35,289 bases of DNA from Pelagibacteraceae bacterium AG-390-M19 (GTDB lineage: Bacteria > Pseudomonadota > Alphaproteobacteria > Pelagibacterales > Pelagibacteraceae): the NCBI GenBank assembly GCA_003279765.1, contig QCHC01000007.1:1-35289 (forward strand), written 5' to 3'. Of the stretch, positions 1-9,804 are shown piece after piece (within the stretch, counting starts at the first letter, position 1; the number at the start of each line of letters is the position of its first letter). Below the pieces are notes generated by a model that had not been told where the DNA came from, ran no database searches, and saw only the letters and a program-made list of their open reading frames with translations. The translations under genes and the position numbers were made by a program.

Positions 1-330
1 AATAGAGATACTTTTTTAGGAAATTTGTCACCTGTTACTGGTGCTCTTATTACAGCTGATAGTGCTGCTTATGTTTATACAGGAGTAGAAGCGCAATATA
101 AAATAGGTTCTTTAAATTTTAATCCAAGTTTTGCTCCTGGGTTATACCATGAAGGAGATGGAAAAGATCTTGGTCATGTTTTAGAATTTAAAACTGAGCT
201 TCAAATATCACTTGAAACATCTGAGAGCAGTCAATTTGGCTTTTCATACAACCATTTATCTAATGCTAGTTTAGGAAGCAAAAATCCTGGGGCAAATAGC
301 TATATGTTTAATTTCTTTAAAAGCTTTTAA
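1..330 (+). CDS. Acyloxyacyl hydrolase / lipid A deacylase (PagL-like), 5'-truncated by window edge
   Basis: Frame open from base 1; C-terminal motifs PSFAPGLYHEGDGKDLGHVLEFKTEL and NHLSNASLGSKNPGANS typical of PagL-family outer membrane beta-barrels. Confidence 0.75.
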   Translation, partial: NRDTFLGNLSPVTGALITADSAAYVYTGVEAQYKIGSLNFNPSFAPGLYHEGDGKDLGHVLEFKTELQISLETSESSQFGFSYNHLSNASLGSKNPGANSYMFNFFKSF

Positions 331-340
331 TAAACTTTTT

Positions 341-1492
341 ATGAACTTAAATGATTGCTACAATTTTGATGATTTTAGAAAATTAGCTAAAAAAAAATTA
401 CCAGCACCTATATTTCATTATATTGATGGAGGTGCTGATGATGAAATAACCTTAAACAGAAACACAGACTCATTTAATGACTGTGATTTAGTTCCTAATA
501 TTTTGAATAGTGTTGGTGAACCCGATTTATCTACAACAGTTTTTGGTAGAAAAATTGATATGCCATTATTTTTATCTCCAACTGCAATGCAAAGTTTGTA
601 TGATCCAGAGGGTGATAAGGCATCTGCCAGAGCAGCAGAAAAATTTAATACAATTTATAGTATGTCTACAATGGCATCATTTTCTATTGAAGAAGTCGCA
701 AATATTTCTAGTGGTCCAAAACTATTTCAACTTTACATTCATAAAGATAAATCAATTACAGATGATTTAATTGAAAGATGTAGTAGAGCAAATTTTGATG
801 GTATGTGTATTACTGTTGATACTTTAGTTGCTGGTAACAGAGAAAGAGATCATAGAACGGGTTTTACTACTCCACCTAAATTTACATTAGACAGTTTATT
901 AAGTTTTGCTATGAGACCAGGATGGGTCCTTAAATATTTTACTAACAAAAAATTTGAATTAGCAAACATCAAAAACAAAACTGACAAGGGAACAAACATA
1001 GCTAAATCAGTTATGGATTATATTAATGAGCAATACGATCCAGCGATGAATTGGAAAGATGCAGAGTACTGCATTAAAAAATGGAATAAACCAATGGCAT
1101 TAAAAGGTGTGATGTCTGTTGAGGATGCAAAGAGAGCAATTGATATAGGTTGTACAGCAATAATGATATCCAACCATGGTGGAAGACAATTGGATGGATC
1201 TAGATCCCCTTTTGATCAAGTAAAAGCAATTTCAGATGCGGTAGGAGATAAATTAGAAATTATTCTTGATGGTGGTGTAAGAAGAGGAACTCACGTTCTT
1301 AAAGCTCTTGCAGCTGGTGCAACAGCATGTAGTTTTGGAAAAGCTTTTCTTTTTAGTTTAGGTGCTGGAGGTCAAAAGGGTGTAGAGAGATTGTTAGAAA
1401 ACATGCAAAAAGAAATTAGAAGAAACATGATTTTGATGGGATGTAAATCTGTAAAAGACCTAGATGAGACAAAAATTATCTATAGAAATTAA
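341..1492 (+). CDS. FMN-dependent alpha-hydroxyacid (L-lactate-like) dehydrogenase/oxidase
   Basis: FHYIDGGADDEITLNRN, MALKGVMSVEDAKRAIDIGCTAIMISNHGGRQLDGSRSPFD and LDGGVRRGTHVLKALAAGA motifs of the LldD/GOX family. Confidence 0.9.
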   Translation: MNLNDCYNFDDFRKLAKKKLPAPIFHYIDGGADDEITLNRNTDSFNDCDLVPNILNSVGEPDLSTTVFGRKIDMPLFLSPTAMQSLYDPEGDKASARAAEKFNTIYSMSTMASFSIEEVANISSGPKLFQLYIHKDKSITDDLIERCSRANFDGMCITVDTLVAGNRERDHRTGFTTPPKFTLDSLLSFAMRPGWVLKYFTNKKFELANIKNKTDKGTNIAKSVMDYINEQYDPAMNWKDAEYCIKKWNKPMALKGVMSVEDAKRAIDIGCTAIMISNHGGRQLDGSRSPFDQVKAISDAVGDKLEIILDGGVRRGTHVLKALAAGATACSFGKAFLFSLGAGGQKGVERLLENMQKEIRRNMILMGCKSVKDLDETKIIYRN

Positions 1493-1565
1493 GCTAATTA
1501 ATAGAAATTTATAATAATTCTAAATAGACATTCATTCTTTTTTATGTATATTTTCCAGCTTTGTT

Positions 1566-2729
1566 ATGAAATTAGCAGCATCACTTGATAGACTTGGAAC
1601 AGAAAGTGCTTTCTCAGTTTTAGCAGAGGCTAAAAAATTAGAAGCACAAGGAAACCCAATGATACATCTTGGCTTAGGTCAGCCGGATTTTAAAACACCT
1701 AAGCATGTAGTTGAAGCTGCGAAAAAAGCTTTAGACGATGGTCACCATGGCTATGTTCTTTCAAACGGAATTTTAGAGTGTAGACAAGCAGTCACTAGAT
1801 GGATCAAGAAGAGATATAATACTGAAGTAGATCCAGAAAGAATTATGATAATGCCAGGTGGTAAACCTACAATGCATTATGCTATACAGTGTTTTGGTGA
1901 GCCAGGAGCAGAAATTATTCATCCGACACCAGCTTTTCCTATTTACGAATCTATGATTAATTATACAGGCTCTACTGCTGTACCTTATGATTTAACTGAA
2001 GATAAAGATTTAAAATTTAATGCAGATAAAATTTTATCTTTAATAACTGAGAAAACTAGATTGCTAATTTTAATAAATCCTAATAACCCAACTGGAAGTT
2101 TTGTTGAAAAATCTGAAATAGATAAACTAGCAGAGGGTTTAAAAAAACATTCTCACGTTACTATTTTAAGTGATGAAATTTACAGTAGACAAATATTCGA
2201 CAATAAAGAAATGCCAACATTTTTTAATTATCCAGAGTTAAGAGAAAGACTAATTGTTCTAGAAGGATGGAGTAAAGCATATTCAATGACAGGTTGGAGA
2301 TTAGGTTGGAGTTTTTGGCCTGAAAATTTAATTGAACATATTAATAAATTATTAATCAATAGTGTTTCATGTGTTAATGCTGCAGCTCAATTTGCAGGAA
2401 TAGCGGCACTTGATGGACCTGATGATTCAATTGATTTGATGATGGAAAAATTTACTCAAAGAAGAAAATTAATTCATGAAGGACTAAATAGTCTTCCCGG
2501 AGTAGAATGCAGTTTACCAGGTGGAGCATTTTATGCATTTCCTAAAGTTATAGGAACTGGAATGAATGGGTCAGAGTTTTGTAAAAGAGCTATGCATGAA
2601 GCGGGTGTTGCAATTGTCCCAGGCACAGCATTTGGAAAAACTTGCAAAGATTACGTAAGATTTAGCTTTGCTGCATCACAGGATAACATTTCTAACGCAT
2701 TGGAAAATATCAAAAAAATGTTAGGTTAA
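1566..2729 (+). CDS. PLP-dependent class I/II aminotransferase
   Basis: LGLGQPDFKTP, INPNNPTGS, SDEIYS and GWSKAYSMTGWRLGW (PLP lysine region) of fold-type I aminotransferases; substrate not determinable. Confidence 0.9.
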   Translation: MKLAASLDRLGTESAFSVLAEAKKLEAQGNPMIHLGLGQPDFKTPKHVVEAAKKALDDGHHGYVLSNGILECRQAVTRWIKKRYNTEVDPERIMIMPGGKPTMHYAIQCFGEPGAEIIHPTPAFPIYESMINYTGSTAVPYDLTEDKDLKFNADKILSLITEKTRLLILINPNNPTGSFVEKSEIDKLAEGLKKHSHVTILSDEIYSRQIFDNKEMPTFFNYPELRERLIVLEGWSKAYSMTGWRLGWSFWPENLIEHINKLLINSVSCVNAAAQFAGIAALDGPDDSIDLMMEKFTQRRKLIHEGLNSLPGVECSLPGGAFYAFPKVIGTGMNGSEFCKRAMHEAGVAIVPGTAFGKTCKDYVRFSFAASQDNISNALENIKKMLG

Positions 2730-2732
2730 GCT

Positions 2733-4229
2733 ATGTCTGAAATAGCTTTACCAAAAGTAGATAGAGTAACTGTCAGTAAAAAAGATATAATAGTATCAAG
2801 CTTAAAAAATTTTACCTCAAAGGAAAATGTTTTAAGTGAATTAGATGAGATTAAGCCTTATGAAACAGATGCGTTGGCAGCTTATAAAAATTTACCACTA
2901 GCTGTAGTCCTTCCAAAAAATACAGAAGAAGTAAGTGAAATTTTGAAATACTGTCATCAAGAAAATATAAAGGTTATTCCAAGAGGAGCAGGGACAGGCC
3001 TTTCAGGTGGAGCTTTGCCTTTAAATGATGCAATTATTTTAGGTTTAGGAAAATTTAATAAAATTTTAGATATTGATTTTGATAACAAATGTGTAGTTAC
3101 ACAACCAGGTGTAACTAACTTGTCAATAACACATGCAGTAAAACACAAAGGTTACTACTATGCACCAGATCCTTCTAGTCAATTAGCTTGTTCTATAGGT
3201 GGAAACGTTGCTGAAAACTCTGGCGGTGTTCATTCACTTAAATATGGAACAACTACAAACAATATACTTGGTGTCGAAATGGTAATGATGGACGGTACTA
3301 TTTGTAAGTTAGGTGGAAAAACTTTAGATCAAGAAGGATATGATTTATTAGGATTAATATGTGGTTCTGAAGGACTGTTAGGAGTAATTACCGAAGTGAC
3401 TGTAAAAATTTTGAAAAATCCCCAAACAGTAAAAGCAGCTTTAATTGGTTTTCCTACAATTGAAGATGGAGGAAATTGCGTAACAGACATTATCTCCAAC
3501 GGTATTGTGCCAGCTGGAATGGAAATTATGGATAAAGCATTGATAGATGCAACAGAAAAATTTGTTCATGCAGGATATCCAATGGATGCCGAAGTTTTGA
3601 TGATAGTTGAATTAGACGGAACGAAGTCAGAGGTAGATGAATTATTTAAACAAATAAAAGACATTGCTGAAAAAAATAAATCGAATAGTTTTAAATTAAG
3701 CAAATCTGAAAAAGAAAGATTAGGATTTTGGTCGGGAAGAAAAGCTGCATTCCCAGCTTGTGGGGCAATGGCGCCAGATTATTATTGTATGGATGGAACA
3801 ATCCCAAGAGGAAAATTATCAGTAATACTTAAAGAAATTAGTAGATTATCAAAAAAATATAATTTAGGAGTTGCAAATGGTTTTCATGCAGGAGATGGAA
3901 ATCTTCATCCTTTAATACTTTTTGATGGAAGTGATAAAGAACAGTTAAGAAGAACAGAAGAATTTGGGGCTGAAATTTTAAAAGCTTGTGTGAGAATGGG
4001 AGGTGCACTTTCTGGAGAGCACGGAATTGGAATAGAAAAAAGAGAATTAATGTGTGAGGCTTTTAATGATATCGATATCCAGCAACAGCTTAATATTAAA
4101 AAATGTTTAGATGAAAAAAATCTCTTAAATCCTGGAAAAGTTTATCCAATTTTAAGAAAATGTGCTGAGGAAGGAAGGGTTCATGTTCACCGAGGAGAAG
4201 AAAAATTCCCAGATCTTCCAAGATTCTAA
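2733..4229 (+). CDS. glcD: Glycolate oxidase subunit GlcD (FAD-linked oxidase)
   Basis: FAD-binding motif PRGAGTGLSGGALP, GGNVAENSGGVHSLKYG, HAGDGNLHP, GGALSGEHGIG; followed by glcE and glcF. Confidence 0.93.
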   Translation: MSEIALPKVDRVTVSKKDIIVSSLKNFTSKENVLSELDEIKPYETDALAAYKNLPLAVVLPKNTEEVSEILKYCHQENIKVIPRGAGTGLSGGALPLNDAIILGLGKFNKILDIDFDNKCVVTQPGVTNLSITHAVKHKGYYYAPDPSSQLACSIGGNVAENSGGVHSLKYGTTTNNILGVEMVMMDGTICKLGGKTLDQEGYDLLGLICGSEGLLGVITEVTVKILKNPQTVKAALIGFPTIEDGGNCVTDIISNGIVPAGMEIMDKALIDATEKFVHAGYPMDAEVLMIVELDGTKSEVDELFKQIKDIAEKNKSNSFKLSKSEKERLGFWSGRKAAFPACGAMAPDYYCMDGTIPRGKLSVILKEISRLSKKYNLGVANGFHAGDGNLHPLILFDGSDKEQLRRTEEFGAEILKACVRMGGALSGEHGIGIEKRELMCEAFNDIDIQQQLNIKKCLDEKNLLNPGKVYPILRKCAEEGRVHVHRGEEKFPDLPRF

Positions 4230-5460
4230 TCACTTACTACCAAAAAGTGAAATTGAAGTTTCAAATATAATTAAAGAAGCTTATAAAAATAAATTTCCAA
4301 TTGATATTCATGGAGCAAACACAAAAAAATTTATAGGTTATAATGTTCAGGCTGCAAAAAGTTTAGACTTATCAAGCATAAATGGAATAATCGAGTATTT
4401 ACCTGAAGAACTTTATATTAAAGTAAAACCAGGAACTTTAATGGAAGATGTTGAAGGTGCTTTAGAAAAAAATAACCAAGAACTTTCTTTTGAACCAACT
4501 GATTTTGGTTACATCAATAATGGAATATCAAATAAAGGAACTGTAGGTGGTTGTGTTGCTTGCAATTTTGCAGGATCAAGAAGATTTAAGTCAGGCAGTG
4601 TTAGAGATTTTGTTTTGGGATTCAGGGGAGTAAATGGAAAGGGAGATATTATTAAATCAGGAGGTACAGTTGTAAAAAACGTTACAGGTTATGATTTATC
4701 AAAATTAGTGAGTGGATCTTTTGGGACACTAGTTGCATTAACTGAAATAACCTTAAAAATTTCAGCAAAGAAACCCTCACAAAATACAATTGTTATTTAT
4801 GAAAATGATCCAAAGGTTATCTCAGACTTGTTTCAAAAAGTACTTAGCTCGAGTAACGAAATCTCAGGCGCAGTTTTTATTCCAGATGAACCACAAAATA
4901 AAAAATTTGATTTAAATAAAAGTAAAGCATTCAAATTTAATGATTTAGATCAAGAAGGATCATTTTTTGCTTTAAGAGTTGAAGGAGATAAAAATTCAAT
5001 AAAAGAAAGAATTAAGGATATTTCAAATGAATTAGACTTAAAAAAATTTAAAACATCTAATTTAGATCCTCATCAATCACCTCTTTTTTGGAAAAGTGTA
5101 AATAGTTTGCAATTATTTTCTGAGACAAAAAATAATTTACTTAGAGCTGTTGTGCCTCCAGCAAATTGTGAAAAAGTTATGAATAATATAAAAAATAAAT
5201 TTAAATATTTTATAGATTGGTCTGGTTCGCTTTTTTGGATAGAGGTTGCAGGAAAAGATGACGATAAATTAAAAGAAATAAAAAAAATGATCCTCCAAAA
5301 TAATGGATATTTAACGATTATAAAGAAATCAGAGGACTTTGATTTTTCTGAAAAAATATTCACTATTGATGATACCAAACTAATGATTTCTAAAAAAATT
5401 AAAGAAAGCTTTGATCCAAAAGGAATATTTAATCCTGGAAAAATGTATAAGGATTTTTAA
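4183..5460 (+). CDS. glcE: Glycolate oxidase subunit GlcE (FAD-binding)
   Basis: GTVGGCVACNFAGSRRFKSGSVRDFVLGFRGVNGKGDIIKSGGTVVKNVTGYDLSKLVSGSFGTL typical of GlcE; ORF open from 4162 (GTG), but ATG at 4183 follows an AGGAAGGAAGG ribosome-binding site; overlaps the glcD 3' end. Confidence 0.88.
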   Translation: MFTEEKKNSQIFQDSNHLLPKSEIEVSNIIKEAYKNKFPIDIHGANTKKFIGYNVQAAKSLDLSSINGIIEYLPEELYIKVKPGTLMEDVEGALEKNNQELSFEPTDFGYINNGISNKGTVGGCVACNFAGSRRFKSGSVRDFVLGFRGVNGKGDIIKSGGTVVKNVTGYDLSKLVSGSFGTLVALTEITLKISAKKPSQNTIVIYENDPKVISDLFQKVLSSSNEISGAVFIPDEPQNKKFDLNKSKAFKFNDLDQEGSFFALRVEGDKNSIKERIKDISNELDLKKFKTSNLDPHQSPLFWKSVNSLQLFSETKNNLLRAVVPPANCEKVMNNIKNKFKYFIDWSGSLFWIEVAGKDDDKLKEIKKMILQNNGYLTIIKKSEDFDFSEKIFTIDDTKLMISKKIKESFDPKGIFNPGKMYKDF

Positions 5461-6749
5461 TGCAAACAAATTTTTCAGAGACACAACTCAAAGATAAAGA
5501 CAATCAATCTTCAGAAAAAATATTTAAAAAATGTGTTCATTGTGGAATGTGTAATGCAACTTGTCCAACTTATGGGATTTTAGGAGATGAATTAGATGGT
5601 CCTAGAGGAAGAATTTATCTTATTAAAGATATGTTGGAAAATAATAAAAAACCAACAGAAAAAGTTGTAAAACATATTGATAGGTGTCTTTCTTGTTATA
5701 GCTGTATGACCACGTGTCCAGCAGGTGTAAACTATATGCACTTAATTGATCATGGCAAAAAATATATTGAAAAAAATTATGAGAGGTCCTTCTTTGATAA
5801 ATTAATAAGATATTTTTTATCTATCACATTACCAAATACAAAAGTATTTAAGCTTTCTAGTTTCTTAGTCAAATTATCAAAACCACTTAAATTTTTAATG
5901 CCATCAAAAATAAAAGATATGATGGAACTAATGCCAACTAATTTTCCTAAAAAGACTTTGCCTAATAAAGAAATTTATAAAGTTACAGGTAAAAAGAAAA
6001 TCGCAAGAGTTGCTTTATTAACTGGATGTGTACAAAAAGAAATCTCACCTCAAATTAACGAAGCTACAATCAGATTACTAAATAGACATGGAGTTGAAGT
6101 TGTAGTGCCAAAAAAAATTCGTTGTTGTGGATCTCTAAACCATCATCTTGGAAAAGAAGAGGATGCTCATCAAGATTTTAAAAATAATATAAACATTTGG
6201 TACGAAGAACATCAAAAAGGAAATTTAGATGCAATTTTATCCAATACATCTGGTTGTGGTACCACAATGAAAGATTACGGATTTATTTTTAGAGATGATA
6301 AAGAGCTGAGCAAAAAAGCTAAAGTAATATCAGAACTTACAAAAGATATTTCAGAGTATATTCTTGAAAGTTTAAAACTAAATATAAAATCTAAAGGAAA
6401 GAAATATAAAGTTGCATATCATTCTGCTTGTTCAATGCAACACGGTCAAAAAGTTCACGCCCAACCAATTTCATTACTTGAAAAGACAGAAAATGAGATA
6501 ATGGAAATTCCTGAAGGACATATTTGTTGTGGGTCTGCTGGAACCTATAATATTTTACAATCAAAAATTGCAAAACAACTACTAAAAAACAAAGTAATTA
6601 ACATAGAAAGTTTAAATCCTGATTTTATCTCAACTGGAAATATTGGTTGTATTACCCAAATTTCTCATGGTACTAAAGTTCCAATTTTACATACAATTGA
6701 AGTTTTAGATTGGTACACAGGCGGTCCCAAACCTGAAATTTTAAGATAA
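5460..6749 (+). CDS. glcF: Glycolate oxidase iron-sulfur subunit GlcF
   Basis: Two Fe-S motifs (CVHCGMCNATCP, CLSCYSCMTTCPAG) and CCG motifs (IRCCGSLNHH, ICCGSAGTYN). Confidence 0.93.
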   Translation: MQTNFSETQLKDKDNQSSEKIFKKCVHCGMCNATCPTYGILGDELDGPRGRIYLIKDMLENNKKPTEKVVKHIDRCLSCYSCMTTCPAGVNYMHLIDHGKKYIEKNYERSFFDKLIRYFLSITLPNTKVFKLSSFLVKLSKPLKFLMPSKIKDMMELMPTNFPKKTLPNKEIYKVTGKKKIARVALLTGCVQKEISPQINEATIRLLNRHGVEVVVPKKIRCCGSLNHHLGKEEDAHQDFKNNINIWYEEHQKGNLDAILSNTSGCGTTMKDYGFIFRDDKELSKKAKVISELTKDISEYILESLKLNIKSKGKKYKVAYHSACSMQHGQKVHAQPISLLEKTENEIMEIPEGHICCGSAGTYNILQSKIAKQLLKNKVINIESLNPDFISTGNIGCITQISHGTKVPILHTIEVLDWYTGGPKPEILR

Positions 6750-6756
6750 GGGCTTT

Positions 6757-7710
6757 ATGAAAAAAATTTTAATCACTAGAAGACTAATCCGAGAAAGTGA
6801 AGATAAAGCATCAAAATTATTTGATGCTAAATTTAACTCCAATGATGAACTTTATTCCCAAGCAAAAATTATTGAAATGAGTGAAGGCTGTGATGGAATT
6901 TTATCATCTTTAACAGAAAAATTAGACGCTGATACAATAAATAAACTTCCAGATAGTATTAAAATAATTTCTAACTTTGCAGTTGGATTTGGAAATATTG
7001 ATTTAGAAGCTGCTAAAAATAGAGGTATAGCAGTCACAAATACCCCAGAAGTTTTATCAGATGCTACGGCTGAAATTGGAATATTATTAATCTTAGGAGC
7101 TTGTAGAAGAGCTTCAGAAGGAATTGAATCCGCTAAAGAGGGTGGATGGAAATGGTCTGCAGATTATTTAATTGGAAAACAATTAACAGGAACAAGATTG
7201 GGTATTTTAGGAATGGGTCGTATTGGTCAAAAAATTGCAAAAATTGCTAAATCTTTAGGTATGGTTATTCATTATCATAATCGTTCAAAATTAAGTGAAG
7301 ATAAAGAACAGGGAGCAACTTATCATGACAGCATAAAAAGTCTTTTTTCAGTTTCAGATGTTCTATCTATATGTTGCCCAGCTACTAAAGAAACAGAAAA
7401 TTTAATTAATAAAGAGACTGTTGAATATTTCCCCAAAGGTGCTGTTATAACTAATGTTGCACGAGGAGATATTGTTGATGATGAAGCTTTAGTTGATGCT
7501 TTGAATAGAAGAAAAATTTATGCAGCAGGATTAGATGTTTATAAAAATGAACCAAATTTAAATCCTGGTTATTTAAAAATCCCAAGTGCTTTTGTTTTGC
7601 CCCATCTTGGCAGTGCAACAAAAGATACAAGGATTGCGATGGGAAATTTAGCAATTGATAATCTAGATGAGTTTTTCAGAACTGGAAATTGTATCAATAA
7701 AATAAATTAA
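6757..7710 (+). CDS. D-isomer-specific 2-hydroxyacid dehydrogenase (glyoxylate/hydroxypyruvate reductase-like)
   Basis: NAD-binding LGILGMGRIGQKIAKIAKSLGM; NVARGDIVDDEALVDAL; GLDVYKNEP; LPHLGSATKDTR. Confidence 0.9.
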   Translation: MKKILITRRLIRESEDKASKLFDAKFNSNDELYSQAKIIEMSEGCDGILSSLTEKLDADTINKLPDSIKIISNFAVGFGNIDLEAAKNRGIAVTNTPEVLSDATAEIGILLILGACRRASEGIESAKEGGWKWSADYLIGKQLTGTRLGILGMGRIGQKIAKIAKSLGMVIHYHNRSKLSEDKEQGATYHDSIKSLFSVSDVLSICCPATKETENLINKETVEYFPKGAVITNVARGDIVDDEALVDALNRRKIYAAGLDVYKNEPNLNPGYLKIPSAFVLPHLGSATKDTRIAMGNLAIDNLDEFFRTGNCINKIN

Positions 7711-7711
7711 A

Positions 7712-8626
7712 ATGTCTCAATCGATAGCTTTCATTGGTGTTGGCAACATGGGTTGCCCAATGGCTGAAAATTTAATGAAGGCGGGTAAATCTATAAAAGT
7801 TTTTGATGTTTCAAAAAAAATGCTTGAAATTGCAAAAGATAAAAATCTTGAAACAATCGAAAATATAGATGATCTAATTACAGCTGATGTTAAAACTGTT
7901 ATTACCATGCTTCCAGAAGGTAAGCATTCTAAAGAAGTTTATTTAGGAGAAAATGGAATAATAAATAAAATTTCGAAAGATTGTTTACTAATTGATTGTT
8001 CAACAATTGATATTCAAACTTCTATTGAAATTGGAAAAAAAGCCTCAGAATTAGGAATTAAAATGATTGATGCCCCAGTTAGTGGTGGAGTAATGGGAGC
8101 CCAAAAAGCAACTTTAAATATAATGGTTGGTGGATCAAAAGAAGCATTTGAAAAAGCGCTTCCTCTATTAAAAATCATGGGAAAAAATATATTTCACGCA
8201 GGAGATTTAGGTAGCGGGAATGGTGCTAAGATTTGTAACAATATGGCTCTTGGAATTGCAATGATTGCTGCTTCTGAGTCATTAATGTTAGCTAAAAGAT
8301 TAAACATTGATATTAAAAAAGTTCATGAGATTATGAAGAATGCATCGGGTAACAGCTGGCCAATTTCTGTTTATCCACCTTTGCCTGGTTTAATTGATGG
8401 AACACCATCAAATAATAATTACAGACCAGGTTTTTCTGCAGGTATGATGAACAAAGATCTTAAACTTGCTCATGATTGTGCAAAAAGTGTTGATGCTGAA
8501 ACACCACTAGGAAAAATGGCATTAGAAATTTATGATCAATTTTGTAAAGATGGGAACGACGCTAAAGACTTTTCAGCAATTTCTAAAGTTATAGGCGGTA
8601 ATGCTTGGGACTATCCAATCGATTAA
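7712..8626 (+). CDS. 3-hydroxyisobutyrate dehydrogenase family (possibly tartronate semialdehyde reductase)
   Basis: N-terminal IAFIGVGNMGCPMAENLMKAG, DAPVSGGVMGAQKATLNIMVGG, GSGNGAKICNNMALG; beta-hydroxyacid dehydrogenase family. Confidence 0.88.
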   Translation: MSQSIAFIGVGNMGCPMAENLMKAGKSIKVFDVSKKMLEIAKDKNLETIENIDDLITADVKTVITMLPEGKHSKEVYLGENGIINKISKDCLLIDCSTIDIQTSIEIGKKASELGIKMIDAPVSGGVMGAQKATLNIMVGGSKEAFEKALPLLKIMGKNIFHAGDLGSGNGAKICNNMALGIAMIAASESLMLAKRLNIDIKKVHEIMKNASGNSWPISVYPPLPGLIDGTPSNNNYRPGFSAGMMNKDLKLAHDCAKSVDAETPLGKMALEIYDQFCKDGNDAKDFSAISKVIGGNAWDYPID

Positions 8627-8632
8627 ATAAAT

Positions 8633-9721
8633 TTATTGCAAGTGTTTATAAATTGTTGTTCTCGATACACCTAATTTTCTTGAAGTAGCAGAAATATTAT
8701 TTGTTTCATTAAAAGTTGATCTTATCAAAGTACATTTTTCCCTTTTGATTTTTGTATCTTCACAATTTTTACAAGTACTTTTTTTCTTCTCTATTTTTGA
8801 TTCAATAAATTTGTTTTCTTTAAAAATTTGACTTTTTATCACAAAGACTGATGAACCCAGATGATCAGTAATTTTTAATGTCTTATTATTTAATAAATCT
8901 GATGCAATAGATGAAAATGAGTTAGTAAAAATTTTATTAAAATTTTCGTTTTTTAGATCTACTAATCCATTAAGCATAATTTTTGCATTACTGTTAGCTC
9001 CTACAATCAGACCATCTCCATTAACAGCCAATAACCCAACACTAGTTGTTGATAGATATTCTTGTCGAGGATGAAAAGATAGAATTAATTCATGTTCAAA
9101 CTTTTTTAAAAATAATTTTGTTTCTATACTTCTAGTTGCTAGTTTTACCAAAGCCAGAGTATGTTGCTCTCTAGACATATAGTCGGTTGAAGCATCTATA
9201 ATTCCAATAGTCTTACCGTCATAATTAATTATTGGACTTGCGAAACAAGATATATTTTCATGTGCTATAAAAAAATGTTCTTTGCCTGATACTATTGTTG
9301 GTTTTTTTAATTCAACGGATAATCCCAAACCATTTGTGCCACAGACTTTTTCAGCCCATATAGATCCTGGTATAACAGTTTTACCCACATCTGTTTGAAG
9401 ACAAGTTTTGTCATATATTGTATCAAGTACTAAACCATTCTCATCTGAATATGCGACCATGAAATTAGTTCCAGCAATTTGTGAATATAAAAGTTCCAAT
9501 TCTGGGAGAACTATTTTTCTAAGAGCCTCATTTTTTTCTTTGATTTCTTTTAACTCAATTGAAGATATTACGCTCTGTTTTGGATCTTGAAATGGATTAA
9601 GACCTTTTGCTATGCATCTTGACCAGCTATCCGAAATTTCTTTTCCCATTTCATAGGACATCATTCCTCTTTTTTTAAGGATATTTTTGAACTCTTTGCT
9701 TGTTGAGGTAAGATTTCCCAT
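8633..9721 (-). CDS. GAF-domain transcriptional regulator with C-terminal Fis-type HTH, without AAA+ domain (AcoR-like N-terminus)
   Basis: DSWSRCIAKGLNPFQDP...VCGTNGLGLSVELKKPTIVSGKEHFFIAHENISCFASPIINYDGKTIGIIDAS resembles the AcoR/DhaR GAF region; C-terminal NNISATSRKLGVSRTTIYKHL is a Fis-type HTH. No GESGTGKE or GAFTGA motif. ORF open to 9814 but the MGNLTSTS ATG at 9721 is the more plausible start. Confidence 0.8.
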   Translation of the reverse strand: MGNLTSTSKEFKNILKKRGMMSYEMGKEISDSWSRCIAKGLNPFQDPKQSVISSIELKEIKEKNEALRKIVLPELELLYSQIAGTNFMVAYSDENGLVLDTIYDKTCLQTDVGKTVIPGSIWAEKVCGTNGLGLSVELKKPTIVSGKEHFFIAHENISCFASPIINYDGKTIGIIDASTDYMSREQHTLALVKLATRSIETKLFLKKFEHELILSFHPRQEYLSTTSVGLLAVNGDGLIVGANSNAKIMLNGLVDLKNENFNKIFTNSFSSIASDLLNNKTLKITDHLGSSVFVIKSQIFKENKFIESKIEKKKSTCKNCEDTKIKREKCTLIRSTFNETNNISATSRKLGVSRTTIYKHLQ

Positions 9722-9743
9722 TTTTGAAAGATAAATAAAAATA

Positions 9744-9794
9744 AAGTGTTCAACAACTAACCACAGGTTGTATTTGTAAACTATTTGAACACTT
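9744..9794. promoter_or_regulatory. Candidate operator: inverted repeat AAGTGTTCAA...TTGAACACTT with nested ACAAC/GTTGT
   Basis: Perfect 10-bp arms at 9744-9753 and 9785-9794, spaced 41 bp start-to-start, in the divergent regulator/alcohol dehydrogenase intergenic region. Confidence 0.6.
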
Positions 9795-9804
9795 AAAAGC
9801 GGCA

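Noticed and set aside
1493-1565. Possible riboswitch upstream of the aminotransferase
   Set aside because: Only 73 bp and no stable paired structure or known aptamer motif seen.
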